57,552 nucleotides of DNA from Candidatus Poseidonia sp. (GTDB lineage Archaea; Thermoplasmatota; Poseidoniia; Poseidoniales; Poseidoniaceae), in assembly GCA_029250625.1 (NCBI GenBank), contig JAQXEX010000031.1, forward strand, positions 1-57,552, read 5' to 3'. Under the pieces are notes generated by a model. That model had not been told where the DNA came from, searched no databases, and saw only the letters and a program-made list of their open reading frames with translations. This document shows, one piece after another, positions 50,421-57,552 of the stretch (positions are counted from its first letter, which is position 1; the number at the start of each line of letters is the position of its first letter). Made by a program: the position numbers and the translations under genes.

Positions 50421-52259
50421 ATGGTGGTACAGATGTCAGAAGATGAGTTCGCAGAATTTGAAAATGTCGTGTGGCCCAAGGCAGCCCCTGAGGAAACCAC
50501 GGTAGAACACGTCGTTGTTTCAGACACGTCAGCAAAAAGTAACGTCATGCCTGTCCTTATTGTGGCTGGGCTCTTATTGGTAACCATCACTTTAGGCGGC
50601 ATCTACAGCCTTCTCAGTTCTGTTGTGGTTGATCAAGACGATGTTGACGAAGATGGAGTTTCCAATCTCATGGATTCGTGTTACGACGGTGAACGGGACT
50701 GGACGTCCTCGGTTGCGACCGACCATGACGGAGACGGATGCCGTGATGCTTCGGAGGATGAAGACGATGATAACGACGGGCTTCCCGATGTGAGTGATGA
50801 TTGCGCAACAGGCGACATGGATTGGCTGCGTAACTTTGAGACTGACCGTGATGTGGATGGCTGTCGGGATGCTGGTGAAGACCTTGACGATGACAACGAT
50901 GGCGTTACCGATTTGACCGACCTGTACCCATTGGACCCAACCGAGTGGGCGGATGCCGATGGTGATGGGACTGGAGATAATGCAGACCCGTTCCCTGACG
51001 ACGCCATGGAATGGCAGGATTCCGATGGGGATGGATACGGTGACAATTCAGACCAGTTTCCGACCAATCCTCTTGAGTGGGTTGACTTTGACCTGGACGG
51101 TCAAGGTGACAACGGTGATGATGATGATGATAATGACGGCGTTCTTGACCTCTATGACATGAACGATCATCGTGATTCTGCAATCTATATTCGCCTTGAA
51201 TCCTTTACTCTGCTTGACAATGTTGACCTCTTCGACAGTGTAGGTGAGATCTATTTCTGCACGAGCGTGAACAACATCTCCATTGGGTGCATGCCTTCGT
51301 ACATGTCAGACTACATTGAAGTTGAAACTGGAACCGAAGTACTCCTGAATGAAAATTATCACATCGACCTCGAAGAAAATCTTAGATACCATTTCATTGA
51401 AATTACAGCCCATGATTCAGATGCATTTTCAGACGATGAATTGGACCTTAATCCTCTTCCAGACGTAGAAGCCATTGAATTTACATTTGACAGCTTAACC
51501 ATGGTTGAAAATGTGAGTCTCGTAGGGAACGGCTCGGCTGATGGGGAAAAGGACGATGGAGTGTTGCAATTCTCTATTCAGCCCTTTGACAATCTCGTGA
51601 GTAATGTCCGTGACTACTATTGGGACTTTGAGGGCGGCTATTACAGCCTTTCATGGGTCCTCAACTACAGCACCTATGCATCGTACAGAACGATGAATCA
51701 TGCTATTGATTGGTCAAACGCAGTGACTTATGATGACATCATCCCTCAATATGCAGCCTTCTCAACTCCTAACGAACCTGCTATTGGTCAACTGGCTGTA
51801 GAGTTGCAATCCATGGCTCAAGAAAATGGATATACTTCAAACAACGATGTTGCTCGATTCATACATGCCTTCGTTGGTGATATCCCCTATCTGTACGATT
51901 TGGACAGTTCTCAAGAGCAAACAGAATACCCAAAGTACCCGATCGAAATGTTATGGGAAGAGGGTGGGGATTGTGAAGATGCAAGTGCTTTGTACATCAG
52001 TTTGGTAGAACATCTCGGCTATGATGCGGCCCTCATGCTCGGAGATACCAAATCAACTGCGGATGAAGACTGGGGTGGCCATGCTTGGGTTGTTATTGCC
52101 ATGGAGAACTTTTCTGGAGATGGATACGCTGGTGAAGGTCCAAAATCCAGTATCATGTATTACTTTGTTGAAACAACAGGCCATTACGACGGGTCATCCG
52201 ACATCGGAATCAATCCTTGGTACGATATGCAGAATGAAGTATTCTACGACGTTGAGTAG
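50421..52259 (+). CDS. Membrane-anchored TSP3-repeat protein with transglutaminase-like domain
   Basis: 612 residues; ATG 50421 or 50433. A cytoplasmic start of 45 residues is followed by a membrane helix (about 45-66), so the rest is outside. TSP3 motifs fill about 70-250, beta modules 255-440. A transglutaminase-like/papain-fold domain ends it: GDCED with C518, GGHAW with H554 and FVETTG with E584 where Asp is usual. It may be a protease, crosslinker or amidase acting on surface proteins. It is convergent with purP, with six bases between the stops. Confidence 0.85.
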   Translation: MVVQMSEDEFAEFENVVWPKAAPEETTVEHVVVSDTSAKSNVMPVLIVAGLLLVTITLGGIYSLLSSVVVDQDDVDEDGVSNLMDSCYDGERDWTSSVATDHDGDGCRDASEDEDDDNDGLPDVSDDCATGDMDWLRNFETDRDVDGCRDAGEDLDDDNDGVTDLTDLYPLDPTEWADADGDGTGDNADPFPDDAMEWQDSDGDGYGDNSDQFPTNPLEWVDFDLDGQGDNGDDDDDNDGVLDLYDMNDHRDSAIYIRLESFTLLDNVDLFDSVGEIYFCTSVNNISIGCMPSYMSDYIEVETGTEVLLNENYHIDLEENLRYHFIEITAHDSDAFSDDELDLNPLPDVEAIEFTFDSLTMVENVSLVGNGSADGEKDDGVLQFSIQPFDNLVSNVRDYYWDFEGGYYSLSWVLNYSTYASYRTMNHAIDWSNAVTYDDIIPQYAAFSTPNEPAIGQLAVELQSMAQENGYTSNNDVARFIHAFVGDIPYLYDLDSSQEQTEYPKYPIEMLWEEGGDCEDASALYISLVEHLGYDAALMLGDTKSTADEDWGGHAWVVIAMENFSGDGYAGEGPKSSIMYYFVETTGHYDGSSDIGINPWYDMQNEVFYDVE

Positions 52260-52265
52260 TTCGTA

Positions 52266-53492
52266 TCACGTCAAAACTTCGAGCAAACGGTCTTGCTCAG
52301 CGGCCATTCGCAACTCCATTGCAATACGGCGTCCGCTTGACATTGGTTTTCTCCATGTAGCATTTCCATAGGGGTGGCCTACGCTAACGTGGACGTTGGT
52401 GCCTCCGCCCAGACGGGGTGCAACATCGTAGATGTAGTAGTTCATGTCCTTGTCAATGCAGGTTTGTAGGCAAAATGGACCCACAATTCCAGGGTCGTAA
52501 TGTTCTTTGCTTGCTTCAATGAATTTTTCTCCCAACTCAAAGGCTTTTTCGAGGAGTGATTCTCGGATGGTTGCCGTGTTGTGTCCGACAACTGTCATCT
52601 CAGGGATTTGTTGATGGAGAGGCATGGTCATCTGCTGTGGTGCAGGGAGTCTAACATGACCGTCAAGCGACGATTCAAATCGCCAGTCTACACCGAGAAG
52701 TTCCAAGCGCTCTCCTTTCTCAGCGAGAGGGCTGTAAAAGAAGTTCAAATTGAAGACAGGGCCGATCACATACCGTTCAATTCGGGCACCATCGAGAGAT
52801 TCTTGGTCGATGACGCCTTCTGCGAGAAGTGCAGCTGACTTTTCTTGGTATTCTTTGTAGGATGCGCACGTAAAGAATCCTCGTTCAAGTTTCTTTTGTG
52901 CGTGGTGGAGTTTGACGATCACCAAGCAATCAATGTCCTCGGGTGAAGGTATGGCTTCTGGATAAGGGAGTCCTGCTTTCTCCAAGATCCAGTAATAGTC
53001 TTGTTCTTCTGTTCGCTCTTCCATGCGGAGCATGTTTCTTGACCCAAACATAGGGACGCGGAAATTGTCTTCGATATCTGATATTTTAGAATACGAAGTA
53101 AACGAACGATTTGGGATGTAAATGACGTTTCTTTTCCTCATTTCAGCTTGCATGCTCGGCTTCATCACATCGTTAAACTCGTTGAGAACAATGGCTTTGT
53201 CAACCATTCCTCGAACGACACGACCCGATGAACTGCGGTGGGTTTTGAAGTAGTTTGCATAGGTCTTGTGACGCCCTTCCTTGCAATAAGCAACGGTTGG
53301 AAAGCCCTCTTCAATAGCACCGTCACAGATGTCCAAGGCAGAATGTGATGCAGTCATGCCGATCCGCAATTTAAGGCGGTCATACTCTTCTACAATTCCA
53401 GCAATTTCGTCGTTCTGAATCATCAGGCTCACCTTGCTAAACTGATTGCTGTTAACGGGGGTCTTTGAGGTGTTCCCCATTTCATTCTTCAA
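52266..53492 (-). CDS. purP: PurP, formate-dependent AICAR ligase
   Basis: 408 residues; ATG 53492 overlaps the upstream stop (ATGA); an internal ATG at 53423 is possible. Archaeal ATP-grasp enzyme for the ninth step of purine synthesis, forming FAICAR from AICAR, formate and ATP. Family features: ASHSALDICDGA, VYCKEGR-like AYCKEGRH, MFGSRNMLRMEER, FNLNFFYSPL and VAPRLGGGTN. It is the archaeal substitute for the folate-dependent PurH transformylase. Confidence 0.93.
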   Translation of the reverse strand: MKNEMGNTSKTPVNSNQFSKVSLMIQNDEIAGIVEEYDRLKLRIGMTASHSALDICDGAIEEGFPTVAYCKEGRHKTYANYFKTHRSSSGRVVRGMVDKAIVLNEFNDVMKPSMQAEMRKRNVIYIPNRSFTSYSKISDIEDNFRVPMFGSRNMLRMEERTEEQDYYWILEKAGLPYPEAIPSPEDIDCLVIVKLHHAQKKLERGFFTCASYKEYQEKSAALLAEGVIDQESLDGARIERYVIGPVFNLNFFYSPLAEKGERLELLGVDWRFESSLDGHVRLPAPQQMTMPLHQQIPEMTVVGHNTATIRESLLEKAFELGEKFIEASKEHYDPGIVGPFCLQTCIDKDMNYYIYDVAPRLGGGTNVHVSVGHPYGNATWRKPMSSGRRIAMELRMAAEQDRLLEVLT

Positions 53493-54364
53493 TCAAAACG
53501 CTGAAGTTGCATCAATTCTTCTGTTGAAAGTGTTTCACCAGAGAGCAACTTTGCCATCAAATCTTGAGTTTCATTGCTTGCAGTCGGCCGTTGACCTTGT
53601 CCGGCACTTGCTCCTCGCATGGCTCGCAAGATGTCTTGAATTGAGTGGAGGCATCGAAGGGAGACAATGTACAAACTGTGTTCCTTGTCGGCTTCCTTCT
53701 TTGAAGTTCGCAATCGTCGGTGAGCGGCTTCGGCCTTCTCACGTTGTCGGTCAACTTCAGAATTCCATTCAATCATCAAATCGTGAGCACTCTGAGCCGC
53801 TTCAGCCGCTTCTTTGACGGCGTTGTGAGCATTGTCCTGCTTGGCCATGGCCTCTCGCAGTGCTTCGTTGCCTTCTGTTTCTCCGCTTGCGGTCTGAGAA
53901 TCCTTGAGTTTTCGGCGCTTTGCACTGAGTTCCTTCATTTTCTTGAAGTACTTGGTTTCGTTTTTACCTTGGTGCTTACCTTGTTCAAATTCTCGCTCAA
54001 GTCGTTCCATGGTTCGAGTCAGAGACTGCACGGTATCAGGGCGGATCGGTCGTCCACGCTTGTCCAATTGTGGGGGTGCTTCAGGTTGTGTGCCCCTGAT
54101 TGTATCTTTTGCATCCCGAACCATTTGATTTGCTTCTTCTCGCTCCTTCTTCTTGTCACGGACTCGCTCATTCATGTTGTCTCTGAGTTCACGTTGTTCT
54201 CGAACCTGCACAATCAGTTCACGGACTTCGTTGTTGAGTTCGTTTCGGGTTGAGGTGAATTCCTTGGTTTTCTCGTTCCAATCGTCTCGAATTTCGCGGT
54301 GATGCGTGGCCTTTTCGTCAACCATTTTTCGTCGCTCGTTCAGAAGATCTTTGAGTTCTGCCAT
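53489..54364 (-). CDS. Archaeal coiled-coil protein
   Basis: 291 residues, nearly all charged helix: heptad-like runs such as EVRELIVQVREQRELRDNM and ERVRDKKKEREEANQMVRD, a short proline break (TQPEAPPQLDKRGRPIRP), then more coiled coil. It resembles the conserved archaeal coiled-coil family COG1340. The last 20 residues have LLSGETLSTEELMQL, a motif also seen near the end of the nucleotidyltransferase at 55322. Overlaps purP by four bases. Function unknown. Confidence 0.85.
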   Translation of the reverse strand: MAELKDLLNERRKMVDEKATHHREIRDDWNEKTKEFTSTRNELNNEVRELIVQVREQRELRDNMNERVRDKKKEREEANQMVRDAKDTIRGTQPEAPPQLDKRGRPIRPDTVQSLTRTMERLEREFEQGKHQGKNETKYFKKMKELSAKRRKLKDSQTASGETEGNEALREAMAKQDNAHNAVKEAAEAAQSAHDLMIEWNSEVDRQREKAEAAHRRLRTSKKEADKEHSLYIVSLRCLHSIQDILRAMRGASAGQGQRPTASNETQDLMAKLLSGETLSTEELMQLQRFD

Positions 54365-54428
54365 TGTTCATCTCACCTGGTCGCAGAAGATTCCCATCTT
54401 CCCGCATCCACGGGGACTTTGCTCCCCC

Positions 54429-54434
54429 ATTTAA
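54429..54434 (-). promoter_or_regulatory. Putative TATA box for the coiled-coil/purP genes
   Basis: The minus strand reads TTAAAT within GGGTTAAATGGGG, 65 bases before ATG 54364. With usual spacing this gives a leader of about 40 bases. It lies in the 106-base gap between the roadblock-like gene and this one. Confidence 0.4.
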
Positions 54435-54470
54435 CCCTTCACGGACTGAATGACGCAGATGTGCTGCTGG

Positions 54471-54827
54471 CTAGGCCAGATTATGCAGTGATTCGTGGCA
54501 TCTTTCGGCAGTTTGGCGAACCTCTCCAAGATTGGTTGAGGGTCCGCAGTGCACGGCGAGGTGGAGGCGATCGCCACGGTAGAGAATCACCGTTCCATGC
54601 TCCATGATGAAGGTGAGACGGTTGGATTTTTCAGAGATGTCAAGGGCTGAAATCCAACGTGGCATTTGCCCGTCTTCATTGGTCGGGTCATCCTCGGAAC
54701 GGTAGATGACGAAACCATCGTTTTCAAACAGAGTGACGCTTTTTACTCCGGCTGTTTCCACTAGCGGCGTCATTGTTCGCTGGAGCATGAAGAAGCCATC
54801 AATTGCGACAGCGAATAAGACTTTCAC
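54471..54827 (-). CDS. Roadblock/LC7-like small protein
   Basis: 118 residues from GTG 54827, which directly follows the upstream stop; ATG 54788 is an alternative. The order of elements suggests a roadblock/longin-type fold: helix (MLQRTMTPLVETAG), two strands with a turn (VKSVTLFENDGFVIYR), a loop, strands RLTFIMEHGTVILYRG and LHLAVHCG, and a final helix. Such proteins often regulate small GTPases. The likeness is structural, not strong in sequence. Confidence 0.6.
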   Translation of the reverse strand: MKVLFAVAIDGFFMLQRTMTPLVETAGVKSVTLFENDGFVIYRSEDDPTNEDGQMPRWISALDISEKSNRLTFIMEHGTVILYRGDRLHLAVHCGPSTNLGEVRQTAERCHESLHNLA

Positions 54828-55325
54828 TCATTCAACGTGACGTAGAAGAGGCCCTCGCATCATGTATCCCAAACCGGATTGATAGTATCCTTCGAGTTTT
54901 TTCTGAACTGTCATGCCTCGTCGTTGATAAAATCGTTGAGCCCTCTTATTGCTGGCCTTAACTTCCAATTGGACACGTTTGTATCCTGCCTTGAGGGAAG
55001 CATCTACGAATCGATTCCAAGCCTCGCTCCCAAGTCCATTGCCTTGAAACTTCGAATGGATTACAAATGCTGCAACCCGAACGATGTCATCCATGAAGGG
55101 TGTGGCCCACAACAGTCCGATAATCGGACTCTCACCGCTTAGAGTTTCATCTTTCAGGATTAAATTTCCTTCCCAGTTTGGAATGGGTAAATGGCGCACA
55201 GATGCATCAGAATATTGCTCTCCTGTCTCGTTAAGAAACAGTGTGAGGACTTGGCGACATGCAACTGAAGTCATGTGTTGAGGTTCGATACCTTGGGTCC
55301 AAACGGGTGCCGGCACGAGTCTCAT
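54828..55325 (-). CDS. GNAT-family N-acetyltransferase
   Basis: 165 residues. Acetyl-CoA site HSKFQGNGLGSEAW (the Q/R-x-x-G-x-G/A loop), followed by VQLEVKASNKRAQRFYQRRGM, the standard RimI-like end. The substrate is unknown; it could be a protein N-terminus or a small molecule. ATG 55325 overlaps the nucleotidyltransferase stop by four bases, and the roadblock-like gene follows directly. Confidence 0.88.
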   Translation of the reverse strand: MRLVPAPVWTQGIEPQHMTSVACRQVLTLFLNETGEQYSDASVRHLPIPNWEGNLILKDETLSGESPIIGLLWATPFMDDIVRVAAFVIHSKFQGNGLGSEAWNRFVDASLKAGYKRVQLEVKASNKRAQRFYQRRGMTVQKKLEGYYQSGLGYMMRGPLLRHVE

Positions 55326-57343
55326 TCCCTCTTTGATTCGTTTTTGCCTTGGCCTCTTTTACCACGGCGAACTTGATAATTTGAGGATTTGTTCTTATTC
55401 CGTTTCCCTTTACGTTGTTTTCTTGGGTCGTCTTGACCAGCATTCATGTTGAGAACTCCCCCATGCTGCAGTAGCGTGCTCAAATCATCCATTGAAAGCG
55501 CTTCACCAGAATTCAGCTTCTTCTTAACTTCGCTTGGTTTTGGTCCACGAGGTTGACGTTTTCCGCGTCGGTCGTTCCGTCGGGTTTTTTTATCTCCGTC
55601 TTTGATACGAATCCACGACTCAAGCCGACCTTTTTCTCGCCGAAGTGACTTTGATTTTTTCCGATTAGAACGGATGTTCCGCTTGATTTTTTTCTCTGAT
55701 TTATTGAGATGCTTGATGTTGCCATGAAGGGGCTTCTTAATGTAATGAATTTCTCGATTAAGACGGTCCACTTCCTTTGCTATTGGGTGTATTTCTTGAA
55801 GTTCAAAGAAGAGTGATGCAAGCTCCTGTTCCCGCTCGAGCAGCGGAATGTTCATGACGTCCAATTGTTCTGTAATCCGGGCAAAAGTTTGTCGAAGAGT
55901 TTCGGAAACCTTAGGGGATGAAATGACGATATTGCTCACCAGCTCATCTCGTTTCACGATCAATTCATCCAGTTGGGATTTTGACTCGCTGATTTCGTTT
56001 GACACCGATTCTTCATCGTCGATGGGCCCTTCAGGGGGGGTTGTTCGTTTTCCAAGTGCAAATTGTATGGCTTGGCCTATGGACCGGCGTTGTGAACTCA
56101 ACTTTTTTCCATCTTCTTCAGACCGGTTGAGTTGGTCAACGGTTTCCTGATGGAGGGCATGAATCTTGTCCATTGGAACATCTCGTAAATCCTCAAAGAG
56201 GTCAAAAGGTTGAATCTCAGTACTCTTTTCTTTCTTACTTAGTTCGGTCCAGGTTGCACCATTGAGCATGCCGACCCAAGCCTTGAGAAATTCCTCTCGA
56301 ATGGTGAGGTATCCCGCTGGTCTCAATACCCGACTCAGGTCGTGGTTTAATGAAAATGGGTCTTCAATCGGCATGCTGTGCTCCCCAAGCCTCCGATCGA
56401 GGTGGTCGGGCAATAGAGTCCATGCATCGGGTTCTCCTTCAGCCCAGCCCTTTTCATTTCGTGAAACAGTTCCACCGTTTCGTATTGATACGACATCGTG
56501 CTCGAAGGGCCAATCAAAAACAAACCTTCGGATGAATGAAACAAAGCACGTCGCATGGTCCATGTTTGGGGTCCAAGGTGATGCTGGTTCTGAGTGGAAG
56601 CCCACATCGTATGTGTCATCCAAATTGAGAACATTTGGCTTGGCGCCTTTTTGCAAATTGGGCAGGTTAATGTGCGGGTCTGACTGCATGCTTCCTATCG
56701 CGAGAAGGGTCCATGCGTACGATGAAAGCGTACCCATGAACGCTTGATTGATGGCTCTAGAAGACGCCCAATATTTTATCGAAAGGACGCCGTTGCGAAC
56801 CATTGGGTGGGTGTCTGCGTAGGCCCGTATCAATTCAGTATTGTACAATGCAAGTTCATTGTTGACCGAGATGTCGATGGGAAGTCCAGTTTCAGGGTCC
56901 TTGAATTTAATGATGGGCACTTTCGCTCGGCCAATCACTTCAATTTCAGTCATGTCCAAATCATTCAAGATGTTCCTCACTTTGTTCAGGATTTTTCGTG
57001 GTGATGGCGCATCAACGACCAAGCACAGGTCCAAGTCACCCACTCCCAATGAAGTGCGAGATTGTGTTGACCCGAAGGCGTGGAGTTGGCTTCCGTTCAG
57101 TTTCCTTTCGATGTTCCGTTTCAGATGTTGAAAGATACGGTCTCTGGCTTTTGTTTCTTGTTTGCTCATTCTTGATGTACTGATGGAGGTTTTGATCTCT
57201 TCAGATAAGCCTTTCAAGTATTCGGGAGAGATTGATTCGATGTCTCCCAATTCAAGCGTCCCAAGCAGATGTGAATGCAACAATGGCCACTGCTTCTGCT
57301 GTGCAGTGGAAAATCCAGTGTGGGGGCAAATCTCACGATTCAT
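55322..57343 (-). CDS. Eukaryote-like terminal nucleotidyltransferase (Cid1/Trf4 type) with basic coiled-coil tail
   Basis: 673 residues from ATG 57343; the frame is open to 57424 inside the upstream gene, but this ATG gives an 11-base overlap. The N-terminal half carries the polymerase-beta fold: FGS at 90-92, GDLDL with D103 and D105, and a third Asp (D157 in LPIDIS). The blocks NNELALYNTELIRAY, KYWASSRAINQ and GTLSSYAWTLLAIG closely follow non-canonical poly(A)/poly(U) polymerases. From about residue 420 comes a long charged coiled coil, then an SGEALSMDDL motif and a strongly basic end suited to RNA binding. Inferred role: adding nucleotides to RNA 3' ends. Confidence 0.85.
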   Translation of the reverse strand: MNREICPHTGFSTAQQKQWPLLHSHLLGTLELGDIESISPEYLKGLSEEIKTSISTSRMSKQETKARDRIFQHLKRNIERKLNGSQLHAFGSTQSRTSLGVGDLDLCLVVDAPSPRKILNKVRNILNDLDMTEIEVIGRAKVPIIKFKDPETGLPIDISVNNELALYNTELIRAYADTHPMVRNGVLSIKYWASSRAINQAFMGTLSSYAWTLLAIGSMQSDPHINLPNLQKGAKPNVLNLDDTYDVGFHSEPASPWTPNMDHATCFVSFIRRFVFDWPFEHDVVSIRNGGTVSRNEKGWAEGEPDAWTLLPDHLDRRLGEHSMPIEDPFSLNHDLSRVLRPAGYLTIREEFLKAWVGMLNGATWTELSKKEKSTEIQPFDLFEDLRDVPMDKIHALHQETVDQLNRSEEDGKKLSSQRRSIGQAIQFALGKRTTPPEGPIDDEESVSNEISESKSQLDELIVKRDELVSNIVISSPKVSETLRQTFARITEQLDVMNIPLLEREQELASLFFELQEIHPIAKEVDRLNREIHYIKKPLHGNIKHLNKSEKKIKRNIRSNRKKSKSLRREKGRLESWIRIKDGDKKTRRNDRRGKRQPRGPKPSEVKKKLNSGEALSMDDLSTLLQHGGVLNMNAGQDDPRKQRKGKRNKNKSSNYQVRRGKRGQGKNESKRE

Positions 57344-57552
57344 CCTGAGAACCCCCGTTTGATTTTTGTTGCCGTGAGAGGGCATAGCTTGAGGCTCCAC
57401 CCTGCTTGACCCTGTGTGCGTCAACCAGCAAATGGTCGAATCCCTGTTCTAAAACGGACTGCCAGTACTCAATTGAACGTTGACAGTCATTCAACGCCAT
57501 GGTAAGTCGCTTGGTGCGCGAATCACTTCTTCTGCGGAACAGTTCATTCTCA
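57333..57552 (-). CDS. C-terminal fragment of an unknown protein (5' end outside window)
   Basis: The minus frame is open from the window edge and ends in TGA at 57333-57335, giving the last 72 residues. They are mostly helical and charged (RRRSDSRTKRLTMALNDCQR, then SIEYWQSVLEQGFDHLLVDA) with a polar end. It overlaps the nucleotidyltransferase start by 11 bases, so they probably form one operon. No family can be judged from this piece. Confidence 0.6.
   Translation of the reverse strand, partial: ENELFRRRSDSRTKRLTMALNDCQRSIEYWQSVLEQGFDHLLVDAHRVKQGGASSYALSRQQKSNGGSQDES

Overview
The window looks like a genome piece from a marine planktonic euryarchaeon of the Thermoplasmata side, most probably Marine Group II (Poseidoniales). 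The grounds are archaeal RNA polymerase genes (H, one-piece B, split A'/A''), ribosomal protein L30e, archaeal PurP, a Pop5-like RNase P protein and an XPD-type helicase. Alongside them are very large surface proteins with thrombospondin type 3 (TSP3) calcium repeats and bacterial-type metabolic enzymes (glutamate dehydrogenase, propionyl-CoA carboxylase, methylmalonyl-CoA mutase). This placement is inference from gene content; no search was run. Coding density is very high and many neighbours overlap by 1-17 bases. I see no insertion sequence, CRISPR array, rRNA or integrase.

Layout. 1-5238: 3' part of a giant Ig-like surface protein with a DUF4129-like cytoplasmic tail. 5261-9211: XPD/DinG-like helicase with a small Hsp20-like partner, a hairpin-rich gene-free stretch, a ribbon-helix-helix regulator with a likely operator, and a TerB-like protein. 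9318-14408: glutamate dehydrogenase, then a TSP3 surface protein. 14465-23955: tRNA-Lys followed by rpoH-rpoB-rpoA1-rpoA2-rpl30e, all on the minus strand. 24203-29305: a methyltransferase/biotin-ligase fusion, RNase P protein, membrane proteins, a divergent FtsZ-like GTPase and a TPR protein. 29495-35334: a cytochrome bc-type cluster. 35409-40934: a tight minus-strand cluster of asparagine synthase, GshA-like ligase, saccharopine-dehydrogenase-like protein, membrane protein, ferredoxin and small membrane proteins. 41014-45592: propionyl-CoA/methylmalonyl-CoA genes. 45592-52259: surface proteins, one with a transglutaminase domain. 52266-57552: PurP, a coiled-coil protein, a roadblock-like protein, an acetyltransferase and a eukaryote-like nucleotidyltransferase.

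Working together. The bc cluster encodes a Rieske protein, a b6-type cytochrome b, and a 935-residue protein that joins cytochrome b subunit IV to an outside domain and a cytoplasmic HdrD/GlpC-like iron-sulfur module. This is the most unusual architecture here. The carboxylase beta subunit and biotin carrier, the methylmalonyl-CoA mutase cobalamin subunit, the MeaB chaperone and the biotin-ligase fusion fit one propionyl-CoA pathway, although the biotin carboxylase and the large mutase subunit are not in the window. The two RNA polymerase subunits H and A'' share an N-terminal module, and two clamp zinc sites (in A' and B) have lost canonical ligands.
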